Assembly (NCBI GenBank): GCA_902490145.1
Contig: CABUCT010000030.1
Location: forward strand, 1-10,700
Direction: 5' to 3'
Source: an uncultured Oscillospiraceae bacterium
Lineage (GTDB): Bacteria > Bacillota > Clostridia > Oscillospirales > Acutalibacteraceae
DNA: 10,700 bases
Under the pieces are notes generated by a model. The model did no database searches. It worked only from the letters and a program-made list of their open reading frames with translations, and was not told the DNA's origin. Made by a program: the position numbers and the translations under genes. This document shows positions 4,090-10,700 of this stretch, piece by piece; within the stretch, counting starts at the first letter, position 1, and every line of letters starts with the position of its first letter.

Positions 4090-6192
4090 TTAAATAAGAT
4101 GACAGCTTACAATAAGTCCTGAAAATACAATTGAAACTATTGAAAGCAGCTTTATAAGAATATTGATAGAAGGTCCCGAAGTATCTTTAAACGGATCTCC
4201 GACAGTATCTCCTACAACAGCGGCCTTGTGGTTATCGCTTCCCTTTCCGCCAAAAGCTCCGCCTTCAATATATTTCTTTGCATTATCCCAAGCTCCGCCC
4301 GAGTTGCTCATAAATACAGCCATAAGGAATCCTGTAACGGTTGATCCTGCAAGCAATCCAACAACACCATTCGGTCCAAGGATAAGTCCTGCAATTACCG
4401 GAACAACAATTGCAACGAGTGCAGGAAGTACCATTTCACGAAGTGATGAACGGGTGCAAAGGTCAACACAGGTCTTATAATCGGGTTCAGCAGTACCTTC
4501 CATGATTCCGGCAATTTCTTTAAACTGACGGCGAACCTCTTTAACAATGCTCTGTGCAGCACGACCAACAGATTCCATTGTAAGTGCTGCAAAAAGGAAT
4601 GGCAGGCATGCACCAATCATAAGTCCGACAAGTACGGTGGGTTCCATAAGACTTATATTGAAATCTGCAAATCCATGAACCTGTTTTATTTGATCGATAT
4701 AAGAAGCAATAAGTGCAAGGGCGGTAAGAGCTGCTGATCCGATAGCAAATCCTTTTCCGGTAGCAGCAGTAGTATTTCCGAGCGAATCAAGTGCATCGGT
4801 ACGCTCTCTTACAGATGGGTCAAGACCAGCCATTTCGGCAATACCGCCGGCATTGTCTGCAACAGGACCATAAGCATCGGTTGCAAGGGTAATACCAAGA
4901 GTTGAAAGCATTCCAACTGCAGCAAGTGCAATACCGTAAAGCCCGTTGTTTGCACCGACCTTAAATCCTCCTGCGAAGAAATATGCAAGAAGGATGCAAG
5001 CACCAACAATAACAATCGGAACAACTGTTGATTTCATGCCGAGACCCACGCCACCGATGATAATGGTGGCAGATCCTGTTTCAGAATCAGACGCAAGCTT
5101 CTGAGTGGGTCGATATGTGTCAGATGTATAATATTCAGTGGCAAATCCAATGAAAACTCCGGATGCAAGTCCTGCCAGAATTGAAAAATAAAGACCAATG
5201 TTTTCTTTTCCAAGAATAAACCATACAAGCGGGAAAGCAACGACTGCAACAAGAATTGCCGAGAAATTAGTTCCGCGACGAAGTGCAGAAAGAAGTGTTT
5301 TCTGATTAGTGTCCTCTTTGGTCTTTACAAGGAATGTTCCTATGATAGAACAAATGATTCCGGCAGCCGCAAGGAACAAGGGCAACATGACCGCCTTTGT
5401 CATCATCCCGTTACCTAGGTGACGGAAAGCGGCAGTAGCAAGAGCACATGCAGATACAATTGATCCGAAATATGATTCATAAAGATCAGCACCCATTCCG
5501 GCCACATCACCAACATTATCTCCCACGTTATCGGCAATAACAGCAGGATTTCTCGGATCATCCTCTGGGATTCCAACCTCTACCTTGCCTACAAGATCGG
5601 CACCGACATCAGCAGCTTTTGTGAATATACCGCCGCCCACTCTTGCAAACAAAGCCATTGAGGAAGCACCCATACCAAATGTTATCATTGTGTTTGTGAT
5701 ATCGTCGATAGACAGCTTTGCAAGATATTTCAGTATAATAAACCAAACCGAAATATCAAAAAGTCCCAATCCGACAACCGTAAACCCCATAACTGAACCG
5801 GCAGAAAAGGCTACACGCAGACCCTTATTAAGAGAATCCGAACAGGCATTTGCGGTTCTGGCATTCGAAGAAGTTGCAATCTTCATCCCAATAAATCCGG
5901 CAAGTGCAGAATAAATTCCTCCGGTAAGGAAAGCAAAAGGCAAGAAAATATTGCTTTGGCCTAAGGCTGCCATAACTCCCAAAATAACAGCAATCACTGC
6001 AAAGAATATAACAACAACCGTATATTCTCTTTTGAGAAAGGCACTTGCACCGGCTCTGACCGATGAAGAAATTTTGGCCATTTTTTCGTTGCCCTCCGGA
6101 AATTTAAGCACCTTTTTGGCTGTAAAAAGCACAAAAATAAGTGCAATGACCGCAACAGCAATGGTCACAAGAGGGAAATATTTTTCCAACAT
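4090..6192 (-). CDS. hppA: Ion-translocating membrane pyrophosphatase, K+-dependent type
   Basis: This 700-residue integral membrane enzyme hydrolyses pyrophosphate and pumps H+ and/or Na+ across the membrane; family members have about 16 transmembrane helices. Substrate-site motifs are all present: DVGADLVGKVE (196-206), DDPRNPAVIADNVGDNVGD (211-229), GGAWDNAKKYIE (632-643) and GDTVGDPFKDTSGPS (661-675). The ion-gate glutamate is in GADLYES (Glu239). GNTTAATGKG (472-481) has Ala, not Lys, at the position that decides K+ dependence, so K+ activation is expected. Whether it pumps H+, Na+ or both cannot be settled by eye; dual Na+,H+ pumps are known from gut bacteria. The ATG at 6192 has AGGAGG at the right distance. 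It is monocistronic, with its own promoter and terminator. In fermenting anaerobes it recovers energy from biosynthetic pyrophosphate. Confidence 0.97.
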   Translation of the reverse strand: MLEKYFPLVTIAVAVIALIFVLFTAKKVLKFPEGNEKMAKISSSVRAGASAFLKREYTVVVIFFAVIAVILGVMAALGQSNIFLPFAFLTGGIYSALAGFIGMKIATSSNARTANACSDSLNKGLRVAFSAGSVMGFTVVGLGLFDISVWFIILKYLAKLSIDDITNTMITFGMGASSMALFARVGGGIFTKAADVGADLVGKVEVGIPEDDPRNPAVIADNVGDNVGDVAGMGADLYESYFGSIVSACALATAAFRHLGNGMMTKAVMLPLFLAAAGIICSIIGTFLVKTKEDTNQKTLLSALRRGTNFSAILVAVVAFPLVWFILGKENIGLYFSILAGLASGVFIGFATEYYTSDTYRPTQKLASDSETGSATIIIGGVGLGMKSTVVPIVIVGACILLAYFFAGGFKVGANNGLYGIALAAVGMLSTLGITLATDAYGPVADNAGGIAEMAGLDPSVRERTDALDSLGNTTAATGKGFAIGSAALTALALIASYIDQIKQVHGFADFNISLMEPTVLVGLMIGACLPFLFAALTMESVGRAAQSIVKEVRRQFKEIAGIMEGTAEPDYKTCVDLCTRSSLREMVLPALVAIVVPVIAGLILGPNGVVGLLAGSTVTGFLMAVFMSNSGGAWDNAKKYIEGGAFGGKGSDNHKAAVVGDTVGDPFKDTSGPSINILIKLLSIVSIVFSGLIVSCHLI

Positions 6193-6281
6193 TTAATAAA
6201 CCTCCTGACAGGTTTTTTTCGGGCAGTGCTTTCCCGTTGAGTGGCTTAGTACTTACACAAACCCTTTCTATTATCGAAATA

Positions 6282-6310
6282 ATTATAACGAATGGTTTTT
6301 GCTTTTTCAA
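6282..6310 (-). promoter_or_regulatory. SigA promoter of hppA
   Basis: On the minus strand TTGAAA (6310-6305) and TATAAT (6287-6282) are separated by exactly 17 bases. Transcription would begin near 6275, giving an untranslated leader of about 80 bases before the hppA AGGAGG. The near-consensus boxes suggest strong constitutive expression. Confidence 0.8.
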
Positions 6311-6545
6311 GTACCCATATGAATTTTTTGAGAAAAATCGAACAAATTTTAGCCAAATCCAGCTGTTCTCCAAAGCGTCACCTTGACTATATTATCTGCT
6401 GAATATCTTGTATCCTTATGAAATTTAAAAATCTCCTGTAATTTATACATGAAAAAACAATAATCTCTCAGCAATTATAATAGTAAAATAAAGATGGATT
6501 CATCGGGTAGATTTTTGTTTTTAGCTGGCAGCTGTACAAATAATT

Positions 6546-6581
6546 AAAAGTCCCGATTCTTTTAAAGAATCGGGACTTTTT
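6546..6581 (-). terminator. Rho-independent terminator of groES-groEL
   Basis: AAAAGTCCCGATTCTT (6546-6561) and AAGAATCGGGACTTTT (6565-6580) form a long stem beginning 16 bases after the groEL stop. Reading the minus strand, the stem ends in a T tract. It separates groESL from hppA, which has its own promoter. Confidence 0.88.
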
Positions 6582-6596
6582 GAATATTTATCGGAA

Positions 6597-8237
6597 TTAA
6601 TACATTCCGCCGCCTGCGGCGGCTGCAGCTGCGGCAGCTGCATTTGCAGCGGCTGCATCTTCTTTTTTCTCTGCGATAAGTGACTCGGTGGTAAGAACCA
6701 TTGCTGCCACAGAAGAAGCATTCTGAATGGCAGAACGGGTAACCTTTGTCGGATCAACAATACCGGCCTTCATAAGGTCTACATATTGTTCATTTTTGGC
6801 ATCAAAACCATAGTTAATTCCTTCATGCGAACGAACTTCATTAACAATAACCGAACCCTCAAGACCTGCATTTGCAGCGATCTGACGCATAGGTTCTTCA
6901 AGACAACGAAGAACAATTTTTGCACCTGTCTTTTCATCCCCGTCAAGAGTTTCAACAAATGCTTCAACCGCAGAAGCAGCGTCAAGCAGAGCAACCCCGC
7001 CGCCTGCGACTATACCCTCTTCAACAGCTGCCTTAGTTGCGGCGAGAGCATCTTCAATACGAAGCTTTTTATCTTTCATCTCAACTTCTGTTGCGGCACC
7101 GACTTTAATAACTGCAACACCGCCGGAAAGCTTTGCAAGACGTTCTTGAAGCTTCTCACGATCAAAATCAGAAGTTGTGACCTCGATCTGGCTGCGAATC
7201 TGACCAATACGGTCTTTGATTTCGGTTTTATCTCCGGCACCATCGACTATGATAGTGTTTTCCTTGGAAATTCTGACCTGACGGGCAGTTCCGAGCTGTG
7301 CAACTGTTGCGTCTTTAAGATCAAGGCCAAGCTCTTCGGTAATCACTTCACCACCGGTGAGAATTGCAATGTCACGAAGCATTTCCTTGCGGCGATCACC
7401 GAATCCGGGAGCTTTTACGCAAACACAAGTGAAGGTTCCGCGAAGCTTATTTACGAGGATAGTAGAAAGGGCTTCGCCCTCAACGTCCTCAGCAATAATT
7501 ACAAGCTTTTTGCCCTCTTTCACAACCTGTTCGAGCAGGGGGAGAATCTCTTGAATATTTGAGATTTTTTTATCGGTAATAAGGATATACGGCTCGTCAA
7601 GCTCGGCAATCATTTTATCAGAATCGGTAACCATATACGGAGAAATGTATCCACGGTCAAATTCCATTCCCTCTACAACTTCGCTGTAAGTCTCAGCGGT
7701 TTTGGATTCCTCAACAGTGATAACACCGTCGGAAGTGACCTTTTCCATAGCTTCTGCAATGAGTCCTCCGATATATTCATCAGCAGCAGAAACGCTTGCA
7801 ACACGGGCAATATCCTCTGTTCCGGATACCTTCTTTGAGTTCTTAACAACTGCTTCAACAGTTACGTCAACAGCCTTCTGAATACCTTTTTTTACATCCA
7901 TTGGGTTTGCACCTGCGGCAACATTTTTCATCCCTTCACGGATAAGTGCCTGTGCAAGCAGGGTTGCAGTTGTAGTACCGTCACCGGCAACGTCATTTGT
8001 CTTGGTAGCTACCTCTTTAACAAGCTGGGCACCCATATTTTCAAACGGATCGTCAAGCTCAACTTCTTTTGCAATTGTAACACCATCGTTTGTAATAAGG
8101 GGTGCACCGTATTTTTTATCAATAACAACATTACGGCCTTTGGGTCCAAGAGTTACCTTAACAGTGTTTGAAAGCTGGTCAACTCCGGACTGAAGTGCTT
8201 TGCGGGCCTCTTCACCAAAAAGAATATCTTTTGCCAT
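6597..8237 (-). CDS. groEL: Chaperonin GroEL (Hsp60)
   Basis: This 546-residue ATP-driven chaperonin subunit forms the 14-mer double ring that folds proteins together with GroES. Nucleotide-site motifs are TLGPKGRNVV (29-38), NDG (50-52) and the GDGTTT signature (85-90). The IEDALAATKAAVEEGIVAGGG block carries the catalytic Asp, and the C-terminal equatorial domain is complete. The C-terminal tail is unusual: a run of alanines ending GGGMY instead of the common Gly-Gly-Met repeat. The ATG at 8237 has AAAGG some 9-12 bases upstream, a modest site. The gene follows groES at 35 bases in one operon controlled by HrcA/CIRCE, with a terminator just downstream. Confidence 0.99.
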   Translation of the reverse strand: MAKDILFGEEARKALQSGVDQLSNTVKVTLGPKGRNVVIDKKYGAPLITNDGVTIAKEVELDDPFENMGAQLVKEVATKTNDVAGDGTTTATLLAQALIREGMKNVAAGANPMDVKKGIQKAVDVTVEAVVKNSKKVSGTEDIARVASVSAADEYIGGLIAEAMEKVTSDGVITVEESKTAETYSEVVEGMEFDRGYISPYMVTDSDKMIAELDEPYILITDKKISNIQEILPLLEQVVKEGKKLVIIAEDVEGEALSTILVNKLRGTFTCVCVKAPGFGDRRKEMLRDIAILTGGEVITEELGLDLKDATVAQLGTARQVRISKENTIIVDGAGDKTEIKDRIGQIRSQIEVTTSDFDREKLQERLAKLSGGVAVIKVGAATEVEMKDKKLRIEDALAATKAAVEEGIVAGGGVALLDAASAVEAFVETLDGDEKTGAKIVLRCLEEPMRQIAANAGLEGSVIVNEVRSHEGINYGFDAKNEQYVDLMKAGIVDPTKVTRSAIQNASSVAAMVLTTESLIAEKKEDAAAANAAAAAAAAAGGGMY

Positions 8238-8272
8238 AAAAAATCAACCTTTCTCTGATAATTACCTAATAA

Positions 8273-8557
8273 TTATTCAACAATAGCAAGAATATCGTTT
8301 TGACGGACAATAATATAGTCCTCTCCGTCAACCTTGACTTCTGTTCCCGAATATTTGCTGGTGAGAACACGATCGCCAACATTGACGTACATTTTAATTT
8401 CGTTTCCGTCAACATTTCCGCCCGGTCCTACGGCAACAACTTCGGCAACCTGCGGTTTTTCCTTCGCAGATCCGGCAAGAATGATTCCGCTTTTTGTGGT
8501 CTCCTCGGCTTCGACCATCTTGATAACAACACGGTCGGCAAGTGGTTTAATGCTCAT
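8273..8557 (-). CDS. groES: Co-chaperonin GroES (Hsp10)
   Basis: This 94-residue subunit forms the heptameric lid of GroEL. Recognisable parts are the N-terminal strand KPLADRVVIK, the mobile loop TTKSGIILAG (20-29) whose hydrophobic IIL docks onto GroEL, the dome-forming VVAVGPGG segment, and the closing IVRQNDILAIVE. Length is standard. The ATG at 8557 has AGGAGG upstream at ideal spacing, stronger than that of groEL. First gene of the groESL operon. Confidence 0.99.
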   Translation of the reverse strand: MSIKPLADRVVIKMVEAEETTKSGIILAGSAKEKPQVAEVVAVGPGGNVDGNEIKMYVNVGDRVLTSKYSGTEVKVDGEDYIIVRQNDILAIVE

Positions 8558-8592
8558 AATATATTCCTCCTGAAAATAAAACTTTTAATTAT

Positions 8593-8619
8593 TTAGCACT
8601 CGTTTTTCCTGAGTGCTAA
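8593..8619. promoter_or_regulatory. CIRCE operator of groESL
   Basis: TTAGCACTC (8593-8601), nine bases, then GAGTGCTAA (8611-8619): a perfect match to the CIRCE consensus bound by the heat-shock repressor HrcA. It covers the expected transcription start immediately downstream of the groES -10 box, so HrcA would block initiation until heat or misfolded protein titrates GroEL away. hrcA itself is not in the window. Confidence 0.97.
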
Positions 8620-8623
8620 AATT

Positions 8624-8651
8624 ATTATAGCAATTTTTAGTATAAAATCAA
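8624..8651 (-). promoter_or_regulatory. SigA promoter of groES-groEL
   Basis: On the minus strand TTGATT (8651-8646) and TATAAT (8629-8624) are 16 bases apart. The start site would be near 8617, inside the CIRCE operator, leaving a leader of about 60 bases before groES. Confidence 0.8.
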
Positions 8652-8740
8652 GGGTTTTTATAGATAATTATTAATTTTTTAACATTTAGGATATATTCCG
8701 CTTTTCGAAGACATATTTATCGTATTAACATAACTAACAT

Positions 8741-8779
8741 AAAAAACAAATTCGGTTGCACATAAATATGCAACCGAAT
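8741..8779 (-). terminator. Rho-independent terminator of the dus-lipoprotein operon
   Basis: ATTCGGTTGCA (8750-8760) pairs perfectly with TGCAACCGAAT (8769-8779) across an 8-base loop. On the minus strand it is followed by TTGTTTTTT. It begins 38 bases after the lipoprotein stop codon. Confidence 0.85.
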
Positions 8780-8817
8780 AAAATTTTATTAAGATCCAAT
8801 CATAAAATCAATAGCTT

Positions 8818-9279
8818 TTACTCCTCATTCCACCAAATGCTGTTTGTTTTAAAAGCATTTCGGATTTTTTCCATAGTTTCGTCAGGAAGTTCAAGGTATT
8901 TACAAAAATCCTCATTTAATGTATAAAGGCAAACATAATTTGATCCGTCCACAGCGGGATATGCTTTAATAATTTCATCATATTGAGTTGTATAAGTTAT
9001 AACCGCAAGTCCAAAAGTATGTTTTTCAGGAATACTGTTAAGCTTTTTGCCCTTAACAAGAGTTATAAAATCCGCAAAAACCTGTCCGTTGTCTGAGGTG
9101 AGGGTCACCGATGACTTTTCTCCATCCAGCGTTTTCGCCGGTCCTGAAAGTTCCACCGAAACCACCCTCTTTAGTTTGAAATTTTTTGAAGTACTCGACT
9201 GGCTGTACGTATCAGTTGAACAACCCGCAAAGCAAAACAGCATTACAATCATCAAAATAAAGCAAGTTATTTTTTTCAT
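8818..9279 (-). CDS. Small lipoprotein of unknown function
   Basis: This 153-residue protein has a type II signal peptide: MKK, a hydrophobic stretch (ITCFILMIVMLFCF) and a lipobox FAGC with Cys20 as the lipidated residue. The mature part starts with a Ser/Thr-rich linker (STDTYSQSSTSK). A soluble region follows with alternating strands and a C-terminal helix (ELPDETMEKIRNAFK) ending IWWNEE. I recognise no domain. The start is the ATG at 9279, with AAGGAG nine bases upstream; an in-frame extension to 9381 would overlap dus and destroy the signal peptide. The gap to the dus stop is only 4 bases and the ribosome binding site is in the dus 3' end, so the two genes are probably co-translated. Confidence 0.82.
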   Translation of the reverse strand: MKKITCFILMIVMLFCFAGCSTDTYSQSSTSKNFKLKRVVSVELSGPAKTLDGEKSSVTLTSDNGQVFADFITLVKGKKLNSIPEKHTFGLAVITYTTQYDEIIKAYPAVDGSNYVCLYTLNEDFCKYLELPDETMEKIRNAFKTNSIWWNEE

Positions 9280-9283
9280 AATT

Positions 9284-10255
9284 TTATTCTCCTTGATTTT
9301 CCGAAGCAATTTCATATACCAACTGTTTGAGCTGTTGCATTGAAGAAATTTTAAAGGCTTTTTCCCGAAGAGCCGCTGCATTTTGCATACCTTTTATATA
9401 CCAAGCCGCATGCTTTCTTATTTGAAGCATTGCAACATAAGGATCTTTATATTTGCACATAAGTTCAGCCTGTTTAAGCAGGCAAAGCATTTTTGCAGAC
9501 AAGGGGGGATCAGGAAGAATTCGTCCATGCTGCAAATACGCGTTAATCTGGGAAAAAATCCACGGAGAACCCATTGCTCCTCTGCCCACCATTACCATAT
9601 CGCATCCGGTTCTTTCATACATGACGGCAGCATCCTTACAAGAAAAAATGTCTCCGTTTGCCACAACAGGAATTGATACGGCCTTTTTTACTTCAGCAAT
9701 AGTTTTTATATCAACCGGAGGAGCATATTTTTGTTCTCTCGTTCGTCCGTGAACAGTGATCATGGAAATTCCCGCTGCCTCAAGTCTTTTTGCAAGTTCA
9801 CAAGCTATTATATGTTCCCTGTCCCAGCCTATGCGGATTTTTGCGGTTACAGGCACGCTTGATGCTTTTACTACACTTTCAGCAATTTTAACTGCCAGAT
9901 CGGGGGATTTAAGAAGTCCGCTTCCTCCCCCGTTCATGGCCACCTTCGGAGCGGGACAGCCCATATTTATATCTAAAAAGTTGGGATGATATTCCATGGC
10001 CTTTCGGGTTGCTTGTGCCATAACTTCGGCATCACACCCAAAAAGCTGACAAGCCGACGGCCTTTCATCTTTGCTGAGTGCCAAAAGCTCCGCTGATTTT
10101 TTATCGTTCATTGAGATCCCTTTTGCCGAGGCAAGCTCCCCAATGCAAAAAGCTGCTCCATAACGCATACACAGCTCACGCATGGCCCTGTCTGCCACTC
10201 CGGCCATCGGAGCTAGTGCAGCATATCCTTCGATTTTCAGACTGCCTATTTTCAA
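9284..10255 (-). CDS. dus: tRNA-dihydrouridine synthase, DusB/NifR3 family
   Basis: This 323-residue FMN enzyme reduces specific uridines of tRNA to dihydrouridine with NADPH. The N-terminal TIM barrel has APMAGVADRAMREL (15-28), the QLFG flavin contact (70-73) and the catalytic Cys100 in NMGCPAPKV. It also has Lys139 in TAKIRIGWD, VHGRTREQKY (168-177), ANGDIF (199-204) and the phosphate loop VGRGAMGSPW (223-232). The C-terminal helical tRNA-binding domain contains QIRKHAAWYIKG (278-289). Length and motif order fit the bacterial DusB subgroup. The start is TTG at 10255, with AGGATGG eight bases upstream; no ATG lies between this and the conserved barrel. It shares an operon with the lipoprotein. 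No clear promoter was seen upstream. Confidence 0.93.
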   Translation of the reverse strand: MKIGSLKIEGYAALAPMAGVADRAMRELCMRYGAAFCIGELASAKGISMNDKKSAELLALSKDERPSACQLFGCDAEVMAQATRKAMEYHPNFLDINMGCPAPKVAMNGGGSGLLKSPDLAVKIAESVVKASSVPVTAKIRIGWDREHIIACELAKRLEAAGISMITVHGRTREQKYAPPVDIKTIAEVKKAVSIPVVANGDIFSCKDAAVMYERTGCDMVMVGRGAMGSPWIFSQINAYLQHGRILPDPPLSAKMLCLLKQAELMCKYKDPYVAMLQIRKHAAWYIKGMQNAAALREKAFKISSMQQLKQLVYEIASENQGE

Positions 10256-10551
10256 ATTAATACCATCCTAAAAAATTGGTTTACAGATAAACTATTTCAA
10301 TAAATCCATTCAGGTGATGAATCGAAATTTCAATCAGTTTTCATAAGCACCTTAATTATATTATCTAAGCTGAGGGAATCCTACTCCGATATAGTTTAAA
10401 ATGTCCTATTTCAGCTGAAATCGACGCTTCAAATCTTGGCATACGGCAAGTATCCCGTCGGCTTTATGCTTTGTATCAATAAAAATATATTCATTTTAAA
10501 CTGCTATGCACCGAAAACGCAGCTGCTGCGAATGGATCTTTGCGTTTGAAA

Positions 10552-10572
10552 CGGCAGTCGGGCTGCCGCCCG
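10552..10572. repeat. 21-mer hairpin module, inverted copy of 3818-3838
   Basis: All 21 bases equal the reverse complement of 3818-3838, and the similarity continues for several bases on one side (CAAC). The sequence can form either of two exclusive stems, GGCAG/CTGCC or CGGGC/GCCCG. Confidence 0.75.
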
Positions 10573-10645
10573 ACAACAGTGAAAGCGTGAAAAGCCGCCT
10601 CAGCTTAAAGTTCCCGGCATATTGTGTTCGACTCTCATCAGCTTA

Positions 10646-10693
10646 AAGCAAAGTCGACAAATCCGAACCCGCCTAAAACGGCTTAATTTCGGC
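10646..10693. repeat. End module of the intergenic repeat, inverted copy of 3951-3998
   Basis: The 48 bases match the reverse complement of 3951-3998 with about three differences. The first 26 also match the left end of that element (3698-3722) in direct orientation. It probably marks the edge of a second copy that continues past the window. Confidence 0.7.
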
Positions 10694-10700
10694 GATTTTC

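Larger units (their letters stand above)
6193..6596. other. 404-base gene-free stretch between groEL and hppA
   Basis: It contains the hppA leader (about 80 bases), the hppA promoter and the groESL terminator. The middle part (about 6311-6545) is AT-rich, without a credible reading frame or RNA. The leader can form only a short CGGG/CCCG hairpin (6217-6233 on the minus strand). I do not recognise it as a known riboswitch. Confidence 0.6.
10256..10700. other. 445-base gene-free right end of the window
   Basis: No credible reading frame is present. It holds the dus leader, a perfect 14-bp palindrome ATTTCAGCTGAAAT (10408-10421), a CGCAG/CTGCG hairpin (10518-10530), and repeat modules shared with 3698-3998 (10552-10572 and 10646-10693). 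The last module runs to within 7 bases of the window edge, so the repeat probably continues beyond it. Confidence 0.65.

Noticed and set aside
6193..6275. Riboswitch (for example fluoride) in the hppA leader
   Set aside because: The leader lacks the conserved pairings and motifs of riboswitches I know; only a four-base-pair hairpin is evident.
6786..7562. 258-codon plus-strand frame opposite groEL
   Set aside because: It is antisense to the highly conserved groEL gene, has a Cys/Phe/Asn-rich composition typical of antisense translation, and has no ribosome binding site.
9280..9381. N-terminal extension of the lipoprotein to 187 residues
   Set aside because: It would overlap dus by about 100 bases and bury a clear signal peptide and lipobox; the ATG at 9279 has a good AAGGAG.
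10408..10421. Palindrome ATTTCAGCTGAAAT as an operator of dus
   Set aside because: It is about 150 bases upstream of dus with no promoter boxes around it and no second copy, so it may be chance.
1..10700. Complete integrative element or prophage
   Set aside because: No integrase, recombinase, relaxase, capsid or transposase gene, and no direct-repeat att pair around the regulatory island; only its control genes look element-like.

Overview
The window looks like chromosomal DNA of a low-GC, Gram-positive anaerobe of the class Clostridia, probably from the Ruminococcaceae/Oscillospiraceae side. The grounds are strong AGGAGG ribosome binding sites, near-consensus SigA promoters, a perfect CIRCE element before groESL, a membrane pyrophosphatase, and a split (two-gene) ChrA transporter. 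The family-level placement is inference.

Layout. (1) 1-1207, plus strand: a two-gene short-chain ChrA operon behind a promoter that contains a perfect 22-bp palindrome; its terminator lies inside the 3' end of the convergent gene. (2) 1216-2793: a compact regulatory island. An XRE repressor and an ImmA/IrrE-type metallopeptidase (overlapping ATGA) are read rightward. Two very short reading frames and a sigma-region-4-like helix-turn-helix protein are read leftward. The divergent control region has near-identical ACACAT-T-ATGTGT operators. This is the control logic of ICEs and prophages, but no integrase, relaxase or structural gene is present. (3) 2880-3527: an AzoR-type FMN-dependent NADH-azoreductase starting with TTG, whose ribosome binding site lies in the 3' arm of a hairpin. 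(4) 3528-4089: gene-free, with a roughly 300-bp repeat element with inverted ends; parts of it recur at the right edge of the window (10552-10693). (5) 4090-6192, minus: hppA, a K+-dependent-type ion-pumping membrane pyrophosphatase with its own SigA promoter. (6) 6597-8557, minus: groES-groEL with SigA promoter, CIRCE operator and terminator. (7) 8818-10255, minus: a DusB-like tRNA-dihydrouridine synthase (TTG start) and a small lipoprotein of unknown function, 4 nt apart. (8) 10256-10700: gene-free, with palindromes and the second set of repeat modules.

The housekeeping half (hppA, groESL, dus) is ordinary. The most unusual part is 1216-2793. Two tiny frames there (39 and 51 codons) read as one 77-residue helical protein split at an A7 heptamer in the right phase for -1 frameshifting, with strong Shine-Dalgarno sequences before both. 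The structured intergenic repeats at 3698-3998 and 10552-10700 are the second point of interest.
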